DNA of 64,000 nt from Methylomarinum vadi (GTDB taxonomy: Bacteria > Pseudomonadota > Gammaproteobacteria > Methylococcales > Methylomonadaceae). Every line of letters starts with the position of its first letter. The first letter of the stretch is position 1. Shown here one piece after another: positions 37,143 through 48,627 of this stretch. The position numbers and the translations under genes are program-made. The notes beneath the pieces are model-generated. The model saw only the letters and a program-made list of their open reading frames with translations, was not told where the DNA came from and searched no databases. The stretch is from positions 3,418,623-3,482,622 of the forward strand of contig NZ_JPON01000001.1 in assembly GCF_000733935.1 (NCBI RefSeq), in the 5' to 3' direction.

Positions 37143-37949
37143 TGGCGTGAGCAAAAAAAAGGTAGCAATGGCGATAGCCAAACCGATGCTCGCTGCGGTT
37201 AGGAAATCGACTTTGAAGATATGTTTAATCCCTTTTAAGAGAATGTAGGTGGTAAATGCCCATGTCATCAGCGCAATCAGGATTGGCACGATTCTTTGCG
37301 CCGAACCGACCATATCCTGTTGATAAGTAATAGTGCGCTTGATCAGGTATAAAAACGAAGCCGCGATGACACCACCAAGAACGGGGGAAATAACCCAACT
37401 GGCGGCGATTTTGCCGAATTCGGGCCAATTGGCGATCCCCAAGCCGCCGGCCGCGATGCCAGCGCCCAACACGCCGCCGACGATCGAATGGGTGGTGGAA
37501 ACCGGCGCATTCAGAGCCGTTGCGATATTCAGCCAAATGGCCGCCGCCAATAGCGCCGCCATCATCAACCAGATAAAGGTGTTGGCATCGCGAATCATGG
37601 CGGGATCGATAATGCCTTTTTTTATCGTCCCGACCACATCGCCACCGGCAATTATGGCGCCGGATGCCTCGAAAATTGCGGCGATGATGATGGCACCGAA
37701 GAGCGAAACGGCCTTGGAGCCGACCGCCGGACCGACATTGTTGGCGACATCGTTGGCCCCTATGTTCAGTGCCATATAGGCGCCGATGACAGCTGCCGTG
37801 ATCAATATTTGATTGCCGTTGCTTGGTATTACATAGCCTGTGACGTAATAACCGACGGCTAGGATGAACAGAAAGGCCGTGCCGGCCTTAAAAAGGTCTC
37901 GGGCGAAGGGATGGCGATTGGGGTTATGGGCAACGTGTTCTAAATTCAT
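37143..37949 (-). pseudogene. pit: 5' part of Pit-type inorganic phosphate transporter gene
   Basis: This codes the first 269 residues. Membrane helices include AGTAFLFILAVGYYVTGYVI. The first Pit signature reads ALNIGANDVANNVGPAVGS and is followed by VSTTHSIVGGVLGAGIA. Translation runs into the IS end and stops at 37071-37073. Pit proteins take up inorganic phosphate with protons or cations across the inner membrane. The break lies in the cytoplasmic segment between the two homologous halves. The start at 37949 (MNLEHVAHNPNRHPF) is the only good one. Confidence 0.88.
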
Positions 37950-38182
37950 GGAAAATCCAGTTTTAGTTATGTTGTGAAGTTAACCGCTCATTATGAACAA
38001 TGTTACAAAAATATGACAGCCTTGTTGTGCTTTTGAATAAAGGCGTCATTCGCGAAAGAAAAGCTGACTAAAAGTTTATTGCTAATAAAACCTCTTGTTT
38101 TATAAGAAAATAGTTCATGCGTGAAAGACGAGTGTGCTTGCATTTGACGGCATAATCCTTTAACGTAGACGCCTATCCGCAA

Positions 38183-38270
38183 GGCTAGGGGTGCTTGTTG
38201 CTGTGAGTTTGGCAACGGGCTGAGATAAACCCTTTGAACCTGATCCGGCTAACACCGGCGTAGGAAAGCC
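38183..38270 (+). promoter_or_regulatory. TPP riboswitch (THI element) upstream of thiC
   Basis: The conserved core is clear: GGGGTGC near 38188, GCTGAGATAAACCCTTTGAA (about 38219-38238), CCTGATCCGG and CCGGCGTAGGAAAGC. GGCT (38183-38186) and AGCC (38267-38270) can form the closing stem. Binding of thiamine pyrophosphate would lower thiC expression, probably at translation since the thiC ribosome site (TGGAGATAAGC) follows within 45 bp. Confidence 0.95.
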
Positions 38271-38299
38271 ATCACTTCCCTGCGCTTGAGATTTATTGA

Positions 38300-40183
<1,884 letters not shown>

Positions 40184-40194
40184 TGGGATCAACG

Positions 40195-40220
40195 AAGGGC
40201 GCGGTAATGCGCCCTTTTTT
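40195..40220 (+). terminator. Rho-independent terminator of thiC
   Basis: Stem AAGGGCGC (40195-40202) with GCGCCCTT (40209-40216), followed by a run of T. Confidence 0.85.
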
Positions 40221-40376
40221 GTACCAAGATTAAAGCGTGAAGATCGGATAGGCTTTTCCTAGGGAAGGATATTTAAAACAACTAATATAATCATTGCCGC
40301 ATAGTCGCCATGGTAATTAAAATAATAGGTTCTTACATGCGGTTTGCTTTATAACTATTTGGAGGTTTCTAGGTTT

Positions 40377-40616
40377 ATGAAAAAAATGCTTGTTTTAGGA
40401 TTGACAGTTGCCGGACTGTCATTAATTTCCTTAAATGCATCGGCTAAAAGTGACGACAGCGAATACCCTGCGGCGTATTTTCAGCCGAAAGTGGTTTACA
40501 TCGATAAAGATGCGGTCAAAGAAAGCGGAAAGGCGGCCAAGGCCAAGAAAAGAAAAGCAATGTTCGATCCGAAATACCCGGCTGCTTATTTCGAGCCCAA
40601 AGTCATTTATCCGTAA
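40377..40616 (+). CDS. Small secreted protein with two YPAAYF-PKV repeats
   Basis: A 79-residue preprotein. It has a signal peptide (MKKMLVLGLTVAGLSLISLN, then ASA) and a mature part of about 55 residues. The mature part carries two near-identical motifs, YPAAYFQPKVVY and YPAAYFEPKVIYP, separated by a Lys/Ala-rich linker. GGAGG lies 10-15 bases before the ATG at 40377. It is flanked by terminators on both sides and is thus monocistronic. I do not recognise a named family. The duplicated aromatic motif suggests repeated binding units, but no function can be given. Confidence 0.75.
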   Translation: MKKMLVLGLTVAGLSLISLNASAKSDDSEYPAAYFQPKVVYIDKDAVKESGKAAKAKKRKAMFDPKYPAAYFEPKVIYP

Positions 40617-40638
40617 CCGGACGCAAGCCGGGTAATGA

Positions 40639-40669
40639 AAAAGGCAACCGAATGAGTTGCCTTTTTTTA
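40639..40669 (+). terminator. Rho-independent terminator of the small secreted protein gene
   Basis: Stem AAGGCAAC (40641-40648) with GTTGCCTT (40656-40663) and a T run. The A run upstream makes it potentially bidirectional for the convergent TlpA-like gene. Confidence 0.85.
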
Positions 40670-40691
40670 TGCGTTTTAAGGTTGTTTCGTA

Positions 40692-41210
40692 TTACATTGA
40701 TTGAGCGTTTTTGCTCCGCGATAACATCGCCTCGATGTTGTGTTTCATCGCGTTAAGTTCGAACCCCCCCAATTTTTTCAAAACGATATCCCCCCCTGGC
40801 GATATCAGGAAGGTTGTCGGCGTCAGCATGACCCCGCCGAATGCCTTGCTGAGCTCGGCTCTCAAATCCAGAGCAATGTCGTAGGGCAGCTGTTTGATTT
40901 TACTCATTTCGACAACGTGGCTGGGTAGGTCGTAATACATGGCCACAGCGATCATTTCCAGGCCATGCGGATGAAACAGGCGGTATAACTCAAGCAGATG
41001 GGGGATTTCCTCGATACAGGCCGGGCAGTCGGTGGCCCAGAACGTGATGATGACGGGGCGACCTCGCAGGTTCCGCAGGCTGATGTCTTTATTGGAAATG
41101 GTCTTGAAACTAACGTTCGGGGCGGGATGGGGGGTGGGGTCGGTTAGAAGCCAACCAACCAAGGACAAAACGGTCAATAAACCGGCAACCAAGATCAATT
41201 TATGTTTCAT
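40692..41210 (-). CDS. TlpA-like thioredoxin-fold protein
   Basis: A 172-residue protein with an N-terminal membrane anchor or signal (LILVAGLLTVLSLVGWLLT) and a periplasmic thioredoxin fold. TFWATDCPACIEEIPHLLEL contains the redox-active CxxC (CPAC), and LTPTTFLISPGG contains the cis-Pro loop. Such proteins reduce or transfer disulfides, for instance in cytochrome maturation; no cytochrome genes are adjacent. The ATG at 41210 is preferred; the frame extends upstream into the ClC gene. It overlaps the 3' end of that gene by 11 bp, so they form a unit. Confidence 0.85.
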   Translation of the reverse strand: MKHKLILVAGLLTVLSLVGWLLTDPTPHPAPNVSFKTISNKDISLRNLRGRPVIITFWATDCPACIEEIPHLLELYRLFHPHGLEMIAVAMYYDLPSHVVEMSKIKQLPYDIALDLRAELSKAFGGVMLTPTTFLISPGGDIVLKKLGGFELNAMKHNIEAMLSRSKNAQSM

Positions 41211-42495
41211 CTTTTGTCTGGTCTTCGCTCGTTTGTTTATAGCTATCGCACAGGGCACGGTACAACGGGACCGGGTTGAACAATTTTGACGTGGCGGTGG
41301 CGAAAAATGTTGCGGCCATTAGCGGAATCAGGATTTCGTTGCTGTTTGTCATTTCCATCACCAGTACGAAGGATGTCAATGGCGATTGCAGCATGCCGGA
41401 AAAATAAGCCGTGATGCTGAGCAAAATCATCACCGATGCCGGGGCGATAGGGAACCAGTGGGCCAGATTGACGCCTATGCCGGCGCCGGTGGCGATCGAG
41501 GGCACGAAGATACCGCTGGGTATGCCGCTGAAATAAGTGGCGCAGGTCGCCAGCATCTTGAATATGGGGTAAAGCGGGTCCATCTCGCCTGTACCCTGTA
41601 AAATCGCCTTGGCTTGCTGATAGCCGGTGCCGGAGGTTGTACCACCGGAATAATGCCCCAGTATGGCGATGATGCCGCCGCAAACGAAGGCGATCGTTAC
41701 GATGGATAAACCGGTGCGATTCAGCAGTCGGCTGCCGCTGAGAATGATTTTACTGAACAGCCCGCCCATCAAGCCCCCGGCGATGCCGCAGAGCGGGACG
41801 GCCAGCCAGCTTTGGTCCCACGGCAAGACGAAGTAATTGTCCGAGAAAAAGATGTAGCTGTTCAGGATCGCGTAGGCGGTGACGCCGGAGAATACGATCG
41901 CGGTCAGCACCATGCTGCTAACTTTTTCTTCCAAGGCGCGCCCCATTTCCTCGATCGCGAAGATGATGCCGGCCAGGGGAGCGCTGAACATGGCGGCAAA
42001 ACCGGCGGCGCTGCCGGCCAAAATCAAGCCTTTCTCCATGTAATGGGTGGGAAATCTGACCGCTTTGCCCAGCGAGGACATAAACGATGCGCCGACATGG
42101 GTGGCGGGACCGCCGAAGCCGACCGAGGCGCCTGACAACAGCCCCATGATGGGCAGCAGCATCTTACCGACGACGATACGCAACGACAATAGCTTTTCGC
42201 GTTGACTGAGGTTGTCGCTGATTTCCAGGGCCACCTTGACTTGCGGGATGCCGCTGCGTTCGGAACCGGGGAACAGGCGAAAGGTCAACCAGGCGATCAT
42301 ACTTAATCCCAGCGGCGCGATCAGGAAATTGAACCAGAAGTAGCGCAAGGATAATTGCCGATAGGTTTCGGCCGCCCACTCGCTGAGCATCGTCATGGCG
42401 ACAATTAATAGGCCGACCATGATGGCGCCGCACCAGAACACCAGGCGCTGTTTCCAAGCCGAGACCGAGAGCAAAGAAGCGGATTGTTCCGTCAT
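41200..42495 (-). CDS. ClC-family chloride channel/transporter homologue
   Basis: A 431-residue membrane protein of the voltage-gated chloride channel fold. SGIPQVKVAL corresponds to the first anion-selectivity loop, and GIPSGIFVPSIATGAGIG matches the third (GxFxP). The second loop reads VGFGGPATHVGA where exchangers have GREGP: the gating Glu is replaced by Gly, so H+-coupled exchange of the classical type seems unlikely. The ATG at 42495 (MTEQSASLLSV) is chosen over an open upstream frame to 42666 that crosses into the serA region. Forms a two-gene unit with the TlpA-like gene. Confidence 0.88.
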   Translation of the reverse strand: MTEQSASLLSVSAWKQRLVFWCGAIMVGLLIVAMTMLSEWAAETYRQLSLRYFWFNFLIAPLGLSMIAWLTFRLFPGSERSGIPQVKVALEISDNLSQREKLLSLRIVVGKMLLPIMGLLSGASVGFGGPATHVGASFMSSLGKAVRFPTHYMEKGLILAGSAAGFAAMFSAPLAGIIFAIEEMGRALEEKVSSMVLTAIVFSGVTAYAILNSYIFFSDNYFVLPWDQSWLAVPLCGIAGGLMGGLFSKIILSGSRLLNRTGLSIVTIAFVCGGIIAILGHYSGGTTSGTGYQQAKAILQGTGEMDPLYPIFKMLATCATYFSGIPSGIFVPSIATGAGIGVNLAHWFPIAPASVMILLSITAYFSGMLQSPLTSFVLVMEMTNSNEILIPLMAATFFATATSKLFNPVPLYRALCDSYKQTSEDQTKDET

Positions 42496-42579
42496 GAAGA
42501 ATTCTGTTGGGTGAATTATTGCAATTATATCAAAGCTGTTAAAATAATGGGCGACCCCGAAACCCTGGATGATAGGTAA

Positions 42580-44163
42580 ATGAAGAAGATATTGATCTCG
42601 GACAAATTGGCTGACGACGGCATTAATTTTTTGAATCAGCAGCAAGGCATTCAAGTCCACATTCAAACCGGCGTGTCTGAAGACGAGCTGTGCGCATTGA
42701 TTCCGGAATTCGATGCGTTACTGATACGTAGCGGCTCCAAGGTTACCGAAAAAGTGCTGAAAGCGGGCAAGAACCTGAAGGTGGTCGGCCGCGCCGGTAT
42801 CGGGGTGGACAATGTCGATGTCAAGGCGGCCACCGAACTGGGCGTGATCGTCATGAACACGCCGGACGCGAATGCCACGACGACCGCGGAATTGGCCATC
42901 GGCCATATTTTCTCGTTGAGTCGTAATCTGCCGCAAGCCAATCTTTCGGTCAGGGAAGGGAAATGGGAACGCAGCAAACTGATGGGGGCCGAAGTCAGCC
43001 ACAAGACCTTGGCGATTCTGGGTTTCGGTACGATCGGCCGTATCGTCGCGCAACGGGGTAACGGCTTGAAAATGCGGGTCATCGCCTACGACCCCTTTGT
43101 CACGCCGGAGGTGTTCGCCGAATATGGTGCCGAACCGGTCACGTTGGAAGAGTTGATTAAGCAGGCCGATTACCTGACGTTACATTGCCCGATGACGGAA
43201 AAGACCCGCGGTATCATCGGTGCCGAACAGCTGGCGATGATGAAGAAATCGGCCATTTTGATCAACTGCGCCCGCGGCGGCCTGGTAGATGAGGAGGCGC
43301 TTTATAAGACATTGGAGAATGGCGACATCGCGGGCGCGGCCCTGGACGTGTACGAACACGAACCGCCCAAGGATTCCCCCTTGCTGAAACTCGATAACAT
43401 CGTTTTTACGCCGCACCTCGGCGCATCCACCCGCGAAGCGCAGGTGGCGGTCAGCGTCGAGATTGCCAGGCAGGTCGTGACCTATCTGAACACGGGCGAG
43501 GCCGTCAATGCGTTGAACTTGCCGCGTCTGTCGGCGGAAGAGCTGAAAAAATCGCGCCAGTTCATGATGTTGGCGAAGATATTGGGCAAGATGCTGGTCA
43601 ATTTGGTCGATACGCCGATCAAAAAACTGGAGGTCGGCACCTATGGCAAGGCTGCCGAGGTCGAAATCCGTCCCATTTCGGTCGAGGCGCTGGTGGGGAT
43701 GCTGGCCGATCAATTCGATACGCCGGTCAATAGCGTCAACGTCGAAAGCATCGCCAAGCGTCAGGGAATTTCGCTGATCGAGACCAAGACCGAGGAATCG
43801 CAGGGGTATCTGTTTTTGATCAAGGTAACCGGCCATTGCCAAGGACGCACCGTATCGTTGGAGGGGACCTTGTTGGGGGATTGTCATCCGCGCCTGGTCA
43901 GTATCGATCAATTCGAAATCGAGGTAGTGCCGGAAGGCACCTTGTTGATTACCCGCCACGACGACAAGCCAGGAGTCATCTCGGCGATCAGTTCGGTATT
44001 GGGCGAGTCGAATATCAATATTTCCAGGATGCAGGTGGGCATGGCCGATTCCCAGCAACAGGCGATGGCGGTGATCAGTGTCTCCGATCCGTTGGACGAG
44101 AAACTGGTGCAGGCGGTTTGCGATATTCCGGCGGTACATACGGTCAAACAGATACATCTATGA
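42580..44163 (+). CDS. serA: D-3-phosphoglycerate dehydrogenase
   Basis: A 527-residue enzyme for the first step of serine synthesis. The NAD-binding loop is LGFGTIGRIVAQRG. Catalytic-domain motifs include INCARGGLVDEEAL and FTPHLGASTREAQ (His). The long form has an intervening domain (about 315-450) and a C-terminal ACT domain (GTLLITRHDDKPGVISAISS), which usually gives feedback control by serine. In methylotrophs with the serine cycle this step also supplies C3 units, which is context only. Its TGA overlaps the next ATG (ATGA), coupling it to the phosphatase gene. Confidence 0.95.
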   Translation: MKKILISDKLADDGINFLNQQQGIQVHIQTGVSEDELCALIPEFDALLIRSGSKVTEKVLKAGKNLKVVGRAGIGVDNVDVKAATELGVIVMNTPDANATTTAELAIGHIFSLSRNLPQANLSVREGKWERSKLMGAEVSHKTLAILGFGTIGRIVAQRGNGLKMRVIAYDPFVTPEVFAEYGAEPVTLEELIKQADYLTLHCPMTEKTRGIIGAEQLAMMKKSAILINCARGGLVDEEALYKTLENGDIAGAALDVYEHEPPKDSPLLKLDNIVFTPHLGASTREAQVAVSVEIARQVVTYLNTGEAVNALNLPRLSAEELKKSRQFMMLAKILGKMLVNLVDTPIKKLEVGTYGKAAEVEIRPISVEALVGMLADQFDTPVNSVNVESIAKRQGISLIETKTEESQGYLFLIKVTGHCQGRTVSLEGTLLGDCHPRLVSIDQFEIEVVPEGTLLITRHDDKPGVISAISSVLGESNINISRMQVGMADSQQQAMAVISVSDPLDEKLVQAVCDIPAVHTVKQIHL

Positions 44164-44801
44164 GCTACGAAACCATTTGCTTCGACTGCGACAGCACCTT
44201 GAGCCGGGTCGAAGGGATAGACGAGCTGGCGCGCCGCAGCGGCAGGTTCGAGCAGGTCGCGCAGCTGACCAATGCGGCGATGAATGGCGAGCTGGCGCTG
44301 GAAGAGGTGTACGAAAACCGGTTGTCGTTGATCAAGCCAGACAAGGCCGCGATCGATTGGCTGGCACAGCTTTACATCGACGAGGTTGTCGCCGGCGCTC
44401 GTGAAACGATCGTCCAATTGCAGCAACAGCATAAACAGGTCCATATCATCAGCGGCGGTCTGCGCCAGGCGATATTGCCCTTGGCCGAATTTCTTGGCGT
44501 GCCGCCGCAACAGGTGCATGCCGTGGATATCGAGTTTAGCGAACAAGGCGAATACCGAGGCTTCGACAAGACTTCGCCGTTGGCCTATAGCGGCGGCAAA
44601 GCCGAGATTTGTCGGCGGATCATCGCCGGCAACGGTTCCGTCGCGATGGTCGGAGACGGCAAGACCGATCTCGAAGCCAAACAGGCCGGAGCGACGGTGA
44701 TCGGTTTCGGCGGCATCGTGGCCAGGGAGGCGGTCAGAGAGCAGGCCGATTATTTCGTGGTCGAGCCGAATCTTTCGGCGCTATTGAGTTATCTGACATA
44801 A
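44160..44801 (+). CDS. HAD-family phosphatase, probable phosphoserine phosphatase
   Basis: A 213-residue haloacid dehalogenase-like phosphatase. FDCDSTLSRVEGIDEL carries the nucleophile and acid Asp pair. IISGGLRQAI is motif II, and MVGDGKTDLEAKQAG is motif IV. The small helical cap between motifs I and II is like SerB. Coupled to serA by a 4-bp overlap, which favours phosphoserine as substrate and a serine-synthesis role. It is shorter than classical two-domain SerB and lacks its ACT region, so I leave the symbol blank. Confidence 0.85.
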   Translation: MSYETICFDCDSTLSRVEGIDELARRSGRFEQVAQLTNAAMNGELALEEVYENRLSLIKPDKAAIDWLAQLYIDEVVAGARETIVQLQQQHKQVHIISGGLRQAILPLAEFLGVPPQQVHAVDIEFSEQGEYRGFDKTSPLAYSGGKAEICRRIIAGNGSVAMVGDGKTDLEAKQAGATVIGFGGIVAREAVREQADYFVVEPNLSALLSYLT

Positions 44802-45107
44802 ACGAGTTCGATATGCCTTGGGCTGAATGATAGAATTATCGATTGATCCAGTAATTGTCGATGGGTAAAGCCGGCTGCAAACTTCGATTTTCTTCCGTCT
44901 ATAGGGTTTGGACTGGCGCGTAACCTGACACTATAAACGGTTGAGTTGCATGATTTTCCTGCAATAGGTCTTTGTCGCCCTTAGCGAGAAAATATGGCGC
45001 TCCATCGGTTGGGTTGAATGAAACGAACCCAACTTCGATTTTAGAACAGCTTCATTACTGAGCAATCACAGGATAGAAGAATTAGTTAAGAACGAAAGAG
45101 AGAAAAC
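44802..45107. other. 306-bp spacer upstream of yebC
   Basis: No gene. A hairpin GTTGGGTT (45008-45015) with AACCCAAC (45026-45033) is present without a T run; its meaning is unknown. The promoter of yebC is expected downstream of it. Confidence 0.5.
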
Positions 45108-45857
45108 ATGGCAGGACATAGTAAGTGGGCGAACATTAAACACCGTAAAGGCGCCCAGGATGCGAAACGAGGCAAAATTTTTACCAAAATGATTCGGGAA
45201 ATTACCGTTGCGGCCAAGGCTGGCGCGGACCCGACCAACAATCCGGCACTTCGTTCGGCGATCGACAAGGCGTTAGGCGCCAATATGAAAAAGGATACGA
45301 TCGAGAATACCATCAAAAAAGCGACCGGGGCGCTGGATGGTGTTAATTACGAGGAAGTTCGTTACGAAGGCTACGGCCCAGGCGGCACGGCGGTCATGGT
45401 GGATTGCTTGACCGACAACCGCAACCGGACCGTCGCCGAAGTACGCCACGCCTTCTCCAAGGCGGGGGGCAATTTGGGTACCGACGGCTCCGTGGCTTAT
45501 ATGTTCAATAAAGTCGGCATCATCAGTTACGATGATTCGGTGGATGAAGACAGCTTGATGGAGGCGGCTATGGAAGCCGGCGCCGAAGATATTATTACCA
45601 ACGACGATGGTTCCATGGATGTGATGACCACGCCGGAAGACTATCTGTCGGTCAAGGAAGCGATGATCGCGGCCGGTTTCAAGCCGGCCAATGCCGAGGT
45701 AACTATGCAGGCGGACAATAAGACCGACTTGGATGCCGACGCGGCCGCTAAAATGATGCGCCTGATCGAACGCCTGGAGGACCTGGACGATGTCCAGGAT
45801 GTATATTCCAATGCCGACATCAGCGATGAAATCCTGGAGAGTCTGGGCGAAGATTGA
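45108..45857 (+). CDS. yebC: YebC/PmpR family transcription and translation factor
   Basis: A 249-residue protein of normal length. [18 protein letters not shown] is the invariant start, and [15 protein letters not shown] the conserved central motif. Members bind DNA as regulators or act on ribosomes stalled at proline-rich stretches. Located immediately before ruvC, the common gammaproteobacterial arrangement, but a strong hairpin separates the two. Confidence 0.95.
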   Translation: MAGHSKWANIKHRKGAQDAKRGKIFTKMIREITVAAKAGADPTNNPALRSAIDKALGANMKKDTIENTIKKATGALDGVNYEEVRYEGYGPGGTAVMVDCLTDNRNRTVAEVRHAFSKAGGNLGTDGSVAYMFNKVGIISYDDSVDEDSLMEAAMEAGAEDIITNDDGSMDVMTTPEDYLSVKEAMIAAGFKPANAEVTMQADNKTDLDADAAAKMMRLIERLEDLDDVQDVYSNADISDEILESLGED

Positions 45858-45910
45858 GCGAATGCAAACAGGGAGAATGACTGTTTTATTGTCCCGAGCA
45901 ACAGTGATGG

Positions 45911-45953
45911 AATAATGGCCGTTTGCTGTCCCGGCAGTAAACGGCCTATTATT
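45911..45953 (+). terminator. Long hairpin between yebC and ruvC
   Basis: GGCCGTTT (45917-45924) pairs with AAACGGCC (45939-45946), extended by AATAA/TTATT on the outside. Probably a terminator of yebC, though the T tract is short. Confidence 0.6.
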
Positions 45954-46019
45954 AAGACCATCCGGCATTGAAGTCATTTATCCATTCGCAACTCGTGTGG
46001 TTTTGAGAGCACATAACAA

Positions 46020-46517
46020 TTGACCAGAATTCTTGGAATAGACCCCGGTTCGCGCATTACCGGCTACGGCATCATCGAATCATCGCCGCAGGGTAATCGC
46101 TATATTGCCAGCGGCAGTATCCGTATTAATGCAGAATCCTTTCCGCAACGCTTGAAGCAGATTTTTGACGGCGTGACGGAGGTGATTGCGCTTTACCGTC
46201 CGCAGCAAATGGCGATCGAGCAAGTGTTCATGCACAAGAATGCGGACTCCGCGTTGAAACTGGGCCAGGCCAGGGGCGCGGCGATTTGCGCGACGTTGAA
46301 CAACGATTTGCCGGTTTACGAATATGCCGCCCGTCAGGTCAAACAGGCCTTGGTCGGCAAGGGTAATGCCGAAAAGGAACAGGTGCAGCACATGGTAAAA
46401 ATTTTGCTCAATATTCAAGGCGAGATGCAGGTCGATGCCGGCGATGCATTGGGTATTTGCCTGTGCCATAGCCATCATCGGGAAACCGAAAAACGTTTGC
46501 GGCAGGTGCGGTTGTGA
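46020..46517 (+). CDS. ruvC: Holliday junction endonuclease RuvC
   Basis: A 165-residue resolvase. GIDPGSRITGYG carries the first catalytic Asp, MAIEQVF the Glu, and DAGDALGICLCH the last acidic residues. The start appears to be a TTG at 46020, giving TRILGIDPGS at the usual distance; no ATG or GTG fits. Its TGA overlaps the GTG start of ruvA by 4 bp. Confidence 0.95.
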   Translation: MTRILGIDPGSRITGYGIIESSPQGNRYIASGSIRINAESFPQRLKQIFDGVTEVIALYRPQQMAIEQVFMHKNADSALKLGQARGAAICATLNNDLPVYEYAARQVKQALVGKGNAEKEQVQHMVKILLNIQGEMQVDAGDALGICLCHSHHRETEKRLRQVRL

Positions 46518-47122
46518 TTGGTTTTTTGCGTGGCAAACTGGTTGCCAAGGCGCCGCCGCAATTGCTGATCGATGTGCAAGGCGTCGGCTATGAGGTCGAG
46601 GCGCCGATGACCACCTTTTACGATTTGCCCGCGCTGGGAGAGGATATCAGGCTATTTACCCATCTGGTGGTGCGCGAGGACGCGCATATCTTGTTCGCTT
46701 TTTCCACCGAACAGGAGCGCATGATGTTTAGGACGTTGATCAAGGTCAATGGCGTGGGCCCGAAAATGGCGCTGACGATTCTTTCCGGCCTCAGCGCCGA
46801 GGAATTTCACCGTTGCATCCAGGAACATGACAGCCATGCGCTGGTCCGTCTGCCAGGTGTCGGCAAAAAAACCGCCGAACGTTTGATCATCGAGATGCGC
46901 GATCGATTGCCCGATTTAAGCGAGTCCTCAGCTACGGACGTTAAAGTAAGCGCCGACCCGGAAAGCTTTGCCGCCGCCAATCCGAGCCAGGAGGCAATCT
47001 CGGCGCTGTGCGCACTGGGCTACAAACCCCAGGATGCGGCCAAGATGGTGCGTGCCGTGGCCAGCGAGGATAAGCGCTGTGAAGACATTATTCGTCTAGC
47101 CCTGCAAGGAGCGGTACGATGA
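46514..47122 (+). CDS. ruvA: Holliday junction branch migration protein RuvA
   Basis: A 202-residue DNA-binding subunit. Domain I starts IGFLRGKLV, domain II has the helix-hairpin-helix motifs [17 protein letters not shown] and [15 protein letters not shown], and the C-terminal RuvB-binding domain includes [20 protein letters not shown]. The start is GTG at 46514, overlapping ruvC. The stop overlaps the ruvB ATG by 4 bp, so ruvC, ruvA and ruvB are translationally coupled. Confidence 0.96.
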   Translation: MIGFLRGKLVAKAPPQLLIDVQGVGYEVEAPMTTFYDLPALGEDIRLFTHLVVREDAHILFAFSTEQERMMFRTLIKVNGVGPKMALTILSGLSAEEFHRCIQEHDSHALVRLPGVGKKTAERLIIEMRDRLPDLSESSATDVKVSADPESFAAANPSQEAISALCALGYKPQDAAKMVRAVASEDKRCEDIIRLALQGAVR

Positions 47123-48156
47123 TCGAAAGCGATCGCTTGATCAGTGCGCAAGCTTCGCTGGATGAAGAACGTCAGGATCGGGCAGTTCGTCCCAAGCGCC
47201 TGGCCGATTACGTCGGACAACAGGAATTGCGCCAGCAGATGGAGATCTTCATCAAGGCGGCGGTCGGTCGCAACGAGGCGCTCGATCATGTCTTGATCTT
47301 CGGCCCGCCGGGCTTGGGTAAGACTACGTTGGCCAACATCATCGCCACCGAAATGGGCGTCAATATTCGCCAGACTTCCGGGCCAGTGCTAGATAAGGCC
47401 GGCGATCTGGCGGCCCTGCTGACCAACCTGGAAGCGCACGATGTTTTGTTCATCGACGAGATCCACCGCCTCAGTCCGGCGGTCGAGGAGGTCCTGTATC
47501 CGGCCATGGAAGATTACCAGATCGACATCATGATCGGCGAGGGGCCGGCGGCGCGTTCGATCAAACTGGATTTGCCGCCGTTTACGCTGATCGGCGCGAC
47601 CACCCGGGCCGGATTATTGACGTCGCCGTTGCGCGACCGCTTCGGCATCGTGCAACGCCTGGAATTTTACGCTGTCGACGAGTTGGCACGCATCGTGGTG
47701 CGTTCCGCTGGCCTGTTGGGTATCGGCATGGATAGCGGCGGCGCCGATGAAGTCGCGCGACGTTCCCGGGGTACGCCGCGCATCGCCAACCGGTTATTAC
47801 GACGGGTGCGCGATTTCGCCGAGGTCAAGGGCGATGGCATGGTCGATCGCGAGATCGCCGGTCAGGCCTTGAAAATGTTGAAGATCGACGATAACGGTTT
47901 CGATGCGTTGGATCGAAAATTATTGTTGTCGATGATCGAACATTTCGAAGGCGGGCCGGTCGGATTGGATACATTGGCCGCCGCGATAAGCGAGGAACGC
48001 GGCACGATCGAGGACGTGCTGGAGCCGTATTTGTTGCAGCAAGGCTTTATCATGCGCACGCCCAGAGGGCGCATCGTGACCCGCAAGGCCTATCTGCATT
48101 TTGGCCTGCGCGCGCCGGAAACGGAACCGGTCAGCGGCGATATCTTCGATAGTTGA
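47119..48156 (+). CDS. ruvB: Holliday junction ATP-dependent helicase RuvB
   Basis: A 345-residue AAA+ motor that drives branch migration with RuvA. Walker A is [12 protein letters not shown], Walker [11 protein letters not shown], and sensor 1 [20 protein letters not shown]. The arginine-finger region and the C-terminal winged helix ([20 protein letters not shown]) are intact. Confidence 0.97.
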   Translation: MIESDRLISAQASLDEERQDRAVRPKRLADYVGQQELRQQMEIFIKAAVGRNEALDHVLIFGPPGLGKTTLANIIATEMGVNIRQTSGPVLDKAGDLAALLTNLEAHDVLFIDEIHRLSPAVEEVLYPAMEDYQIDIMIGEGPAARSIKLDLPPFTLIGATTRAGLLTSPLRDRFGIVQRLEFYAVDELARIVVRSAGLLGIGMDSGGADEVARRSRGTPRIANRLLRRVRDFAEVKGDGMVDREIAGQALKMLKIDDNGFDALDRKLLLSMIEHFEGGPVGLDTLAAAISEERGTIEDVLEPYLLQQGFIMRTPRGRIVTRKAYLHFGLRAPETEPVSGDIFDS

Positions 48157-48231
48157 AGAGCTTCGCCAAGGTAGCTTGGGTCGAGAATCATGAAACCTAA
48201 CGCAAGCAGTAACAACAGACTTGATTGAGTC

Positions 48232-48627
48232 ATGGGAAAATTTAACTGGCCCGTCAGGGTCTATTACGAGGACACCGACGCCGGCGGCGTGGTGTTTTAC
48301 GCCAATTATCTGAAATTTTTCGAACGAGCACGAACCGAAATGTTGCGTTCTTTGGGATTCGAACAAGATCGATTGATCGAGGAACAAGGCATTATTTTCG
48401 TCGTGCGTTCGGTGCAAGTCGACTATCTGAAACCGGCGCGTTTCAACGAGCAAATTCAGGTCAGCGCGGAAGTCACCCAAGCGAAAAAAACCAATTTTCT
48501 GTTCGCCCAGGAAATTTGTCGCGACGACGATTTGCTATGCAAGGGCGAAGTGCGCATCGCCTGTCTCGATGCAGAAACTATGCGACCCAAGGCCGTTCCG
48601 GCCGAAATCTTGGAACATCTAATATGA
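48232..48627 (+). CDS. ybgC: Acyl-CoA thioesterase YbgC
   Basis: A 131-residue hot-dog-fold thioesterase. VYYEDTDAGGVVFYANYLKF contains the catalytic Asp and the family motif. It is the first gene of the Tol-Pal cluster, as in most gammaproteobacteria, and the protein associates with phospholipid synthesis enzymes. It overlaps tolQ by 4 bp (ATGA). Confidence 0.94.
   Translation: MGKFNWPVRVYYEDTDAGGVVFYANYLKFFERARTEMLRSLGFEQDRLIEEQGIIFVVRSVQVDYLKPARFNEQIQVSAEVTQAKKTNFLFAQEICRDDDLLCKGEVRIACLDAETMRPKAVPAEILEHLI

Noticed and set aside
43180..44157. 325-codon frame antisense to serA
   Set aside because: Fully inside serA on the other strand, with no ribosome site or recognisable motif.
45008..45033. 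Hairpin GTTGGGTT/AACCCAAC as a terminator
   Set aside because: No T run follows and it lies 207 bp after the preceding gene; left as an unexplained hairpin.
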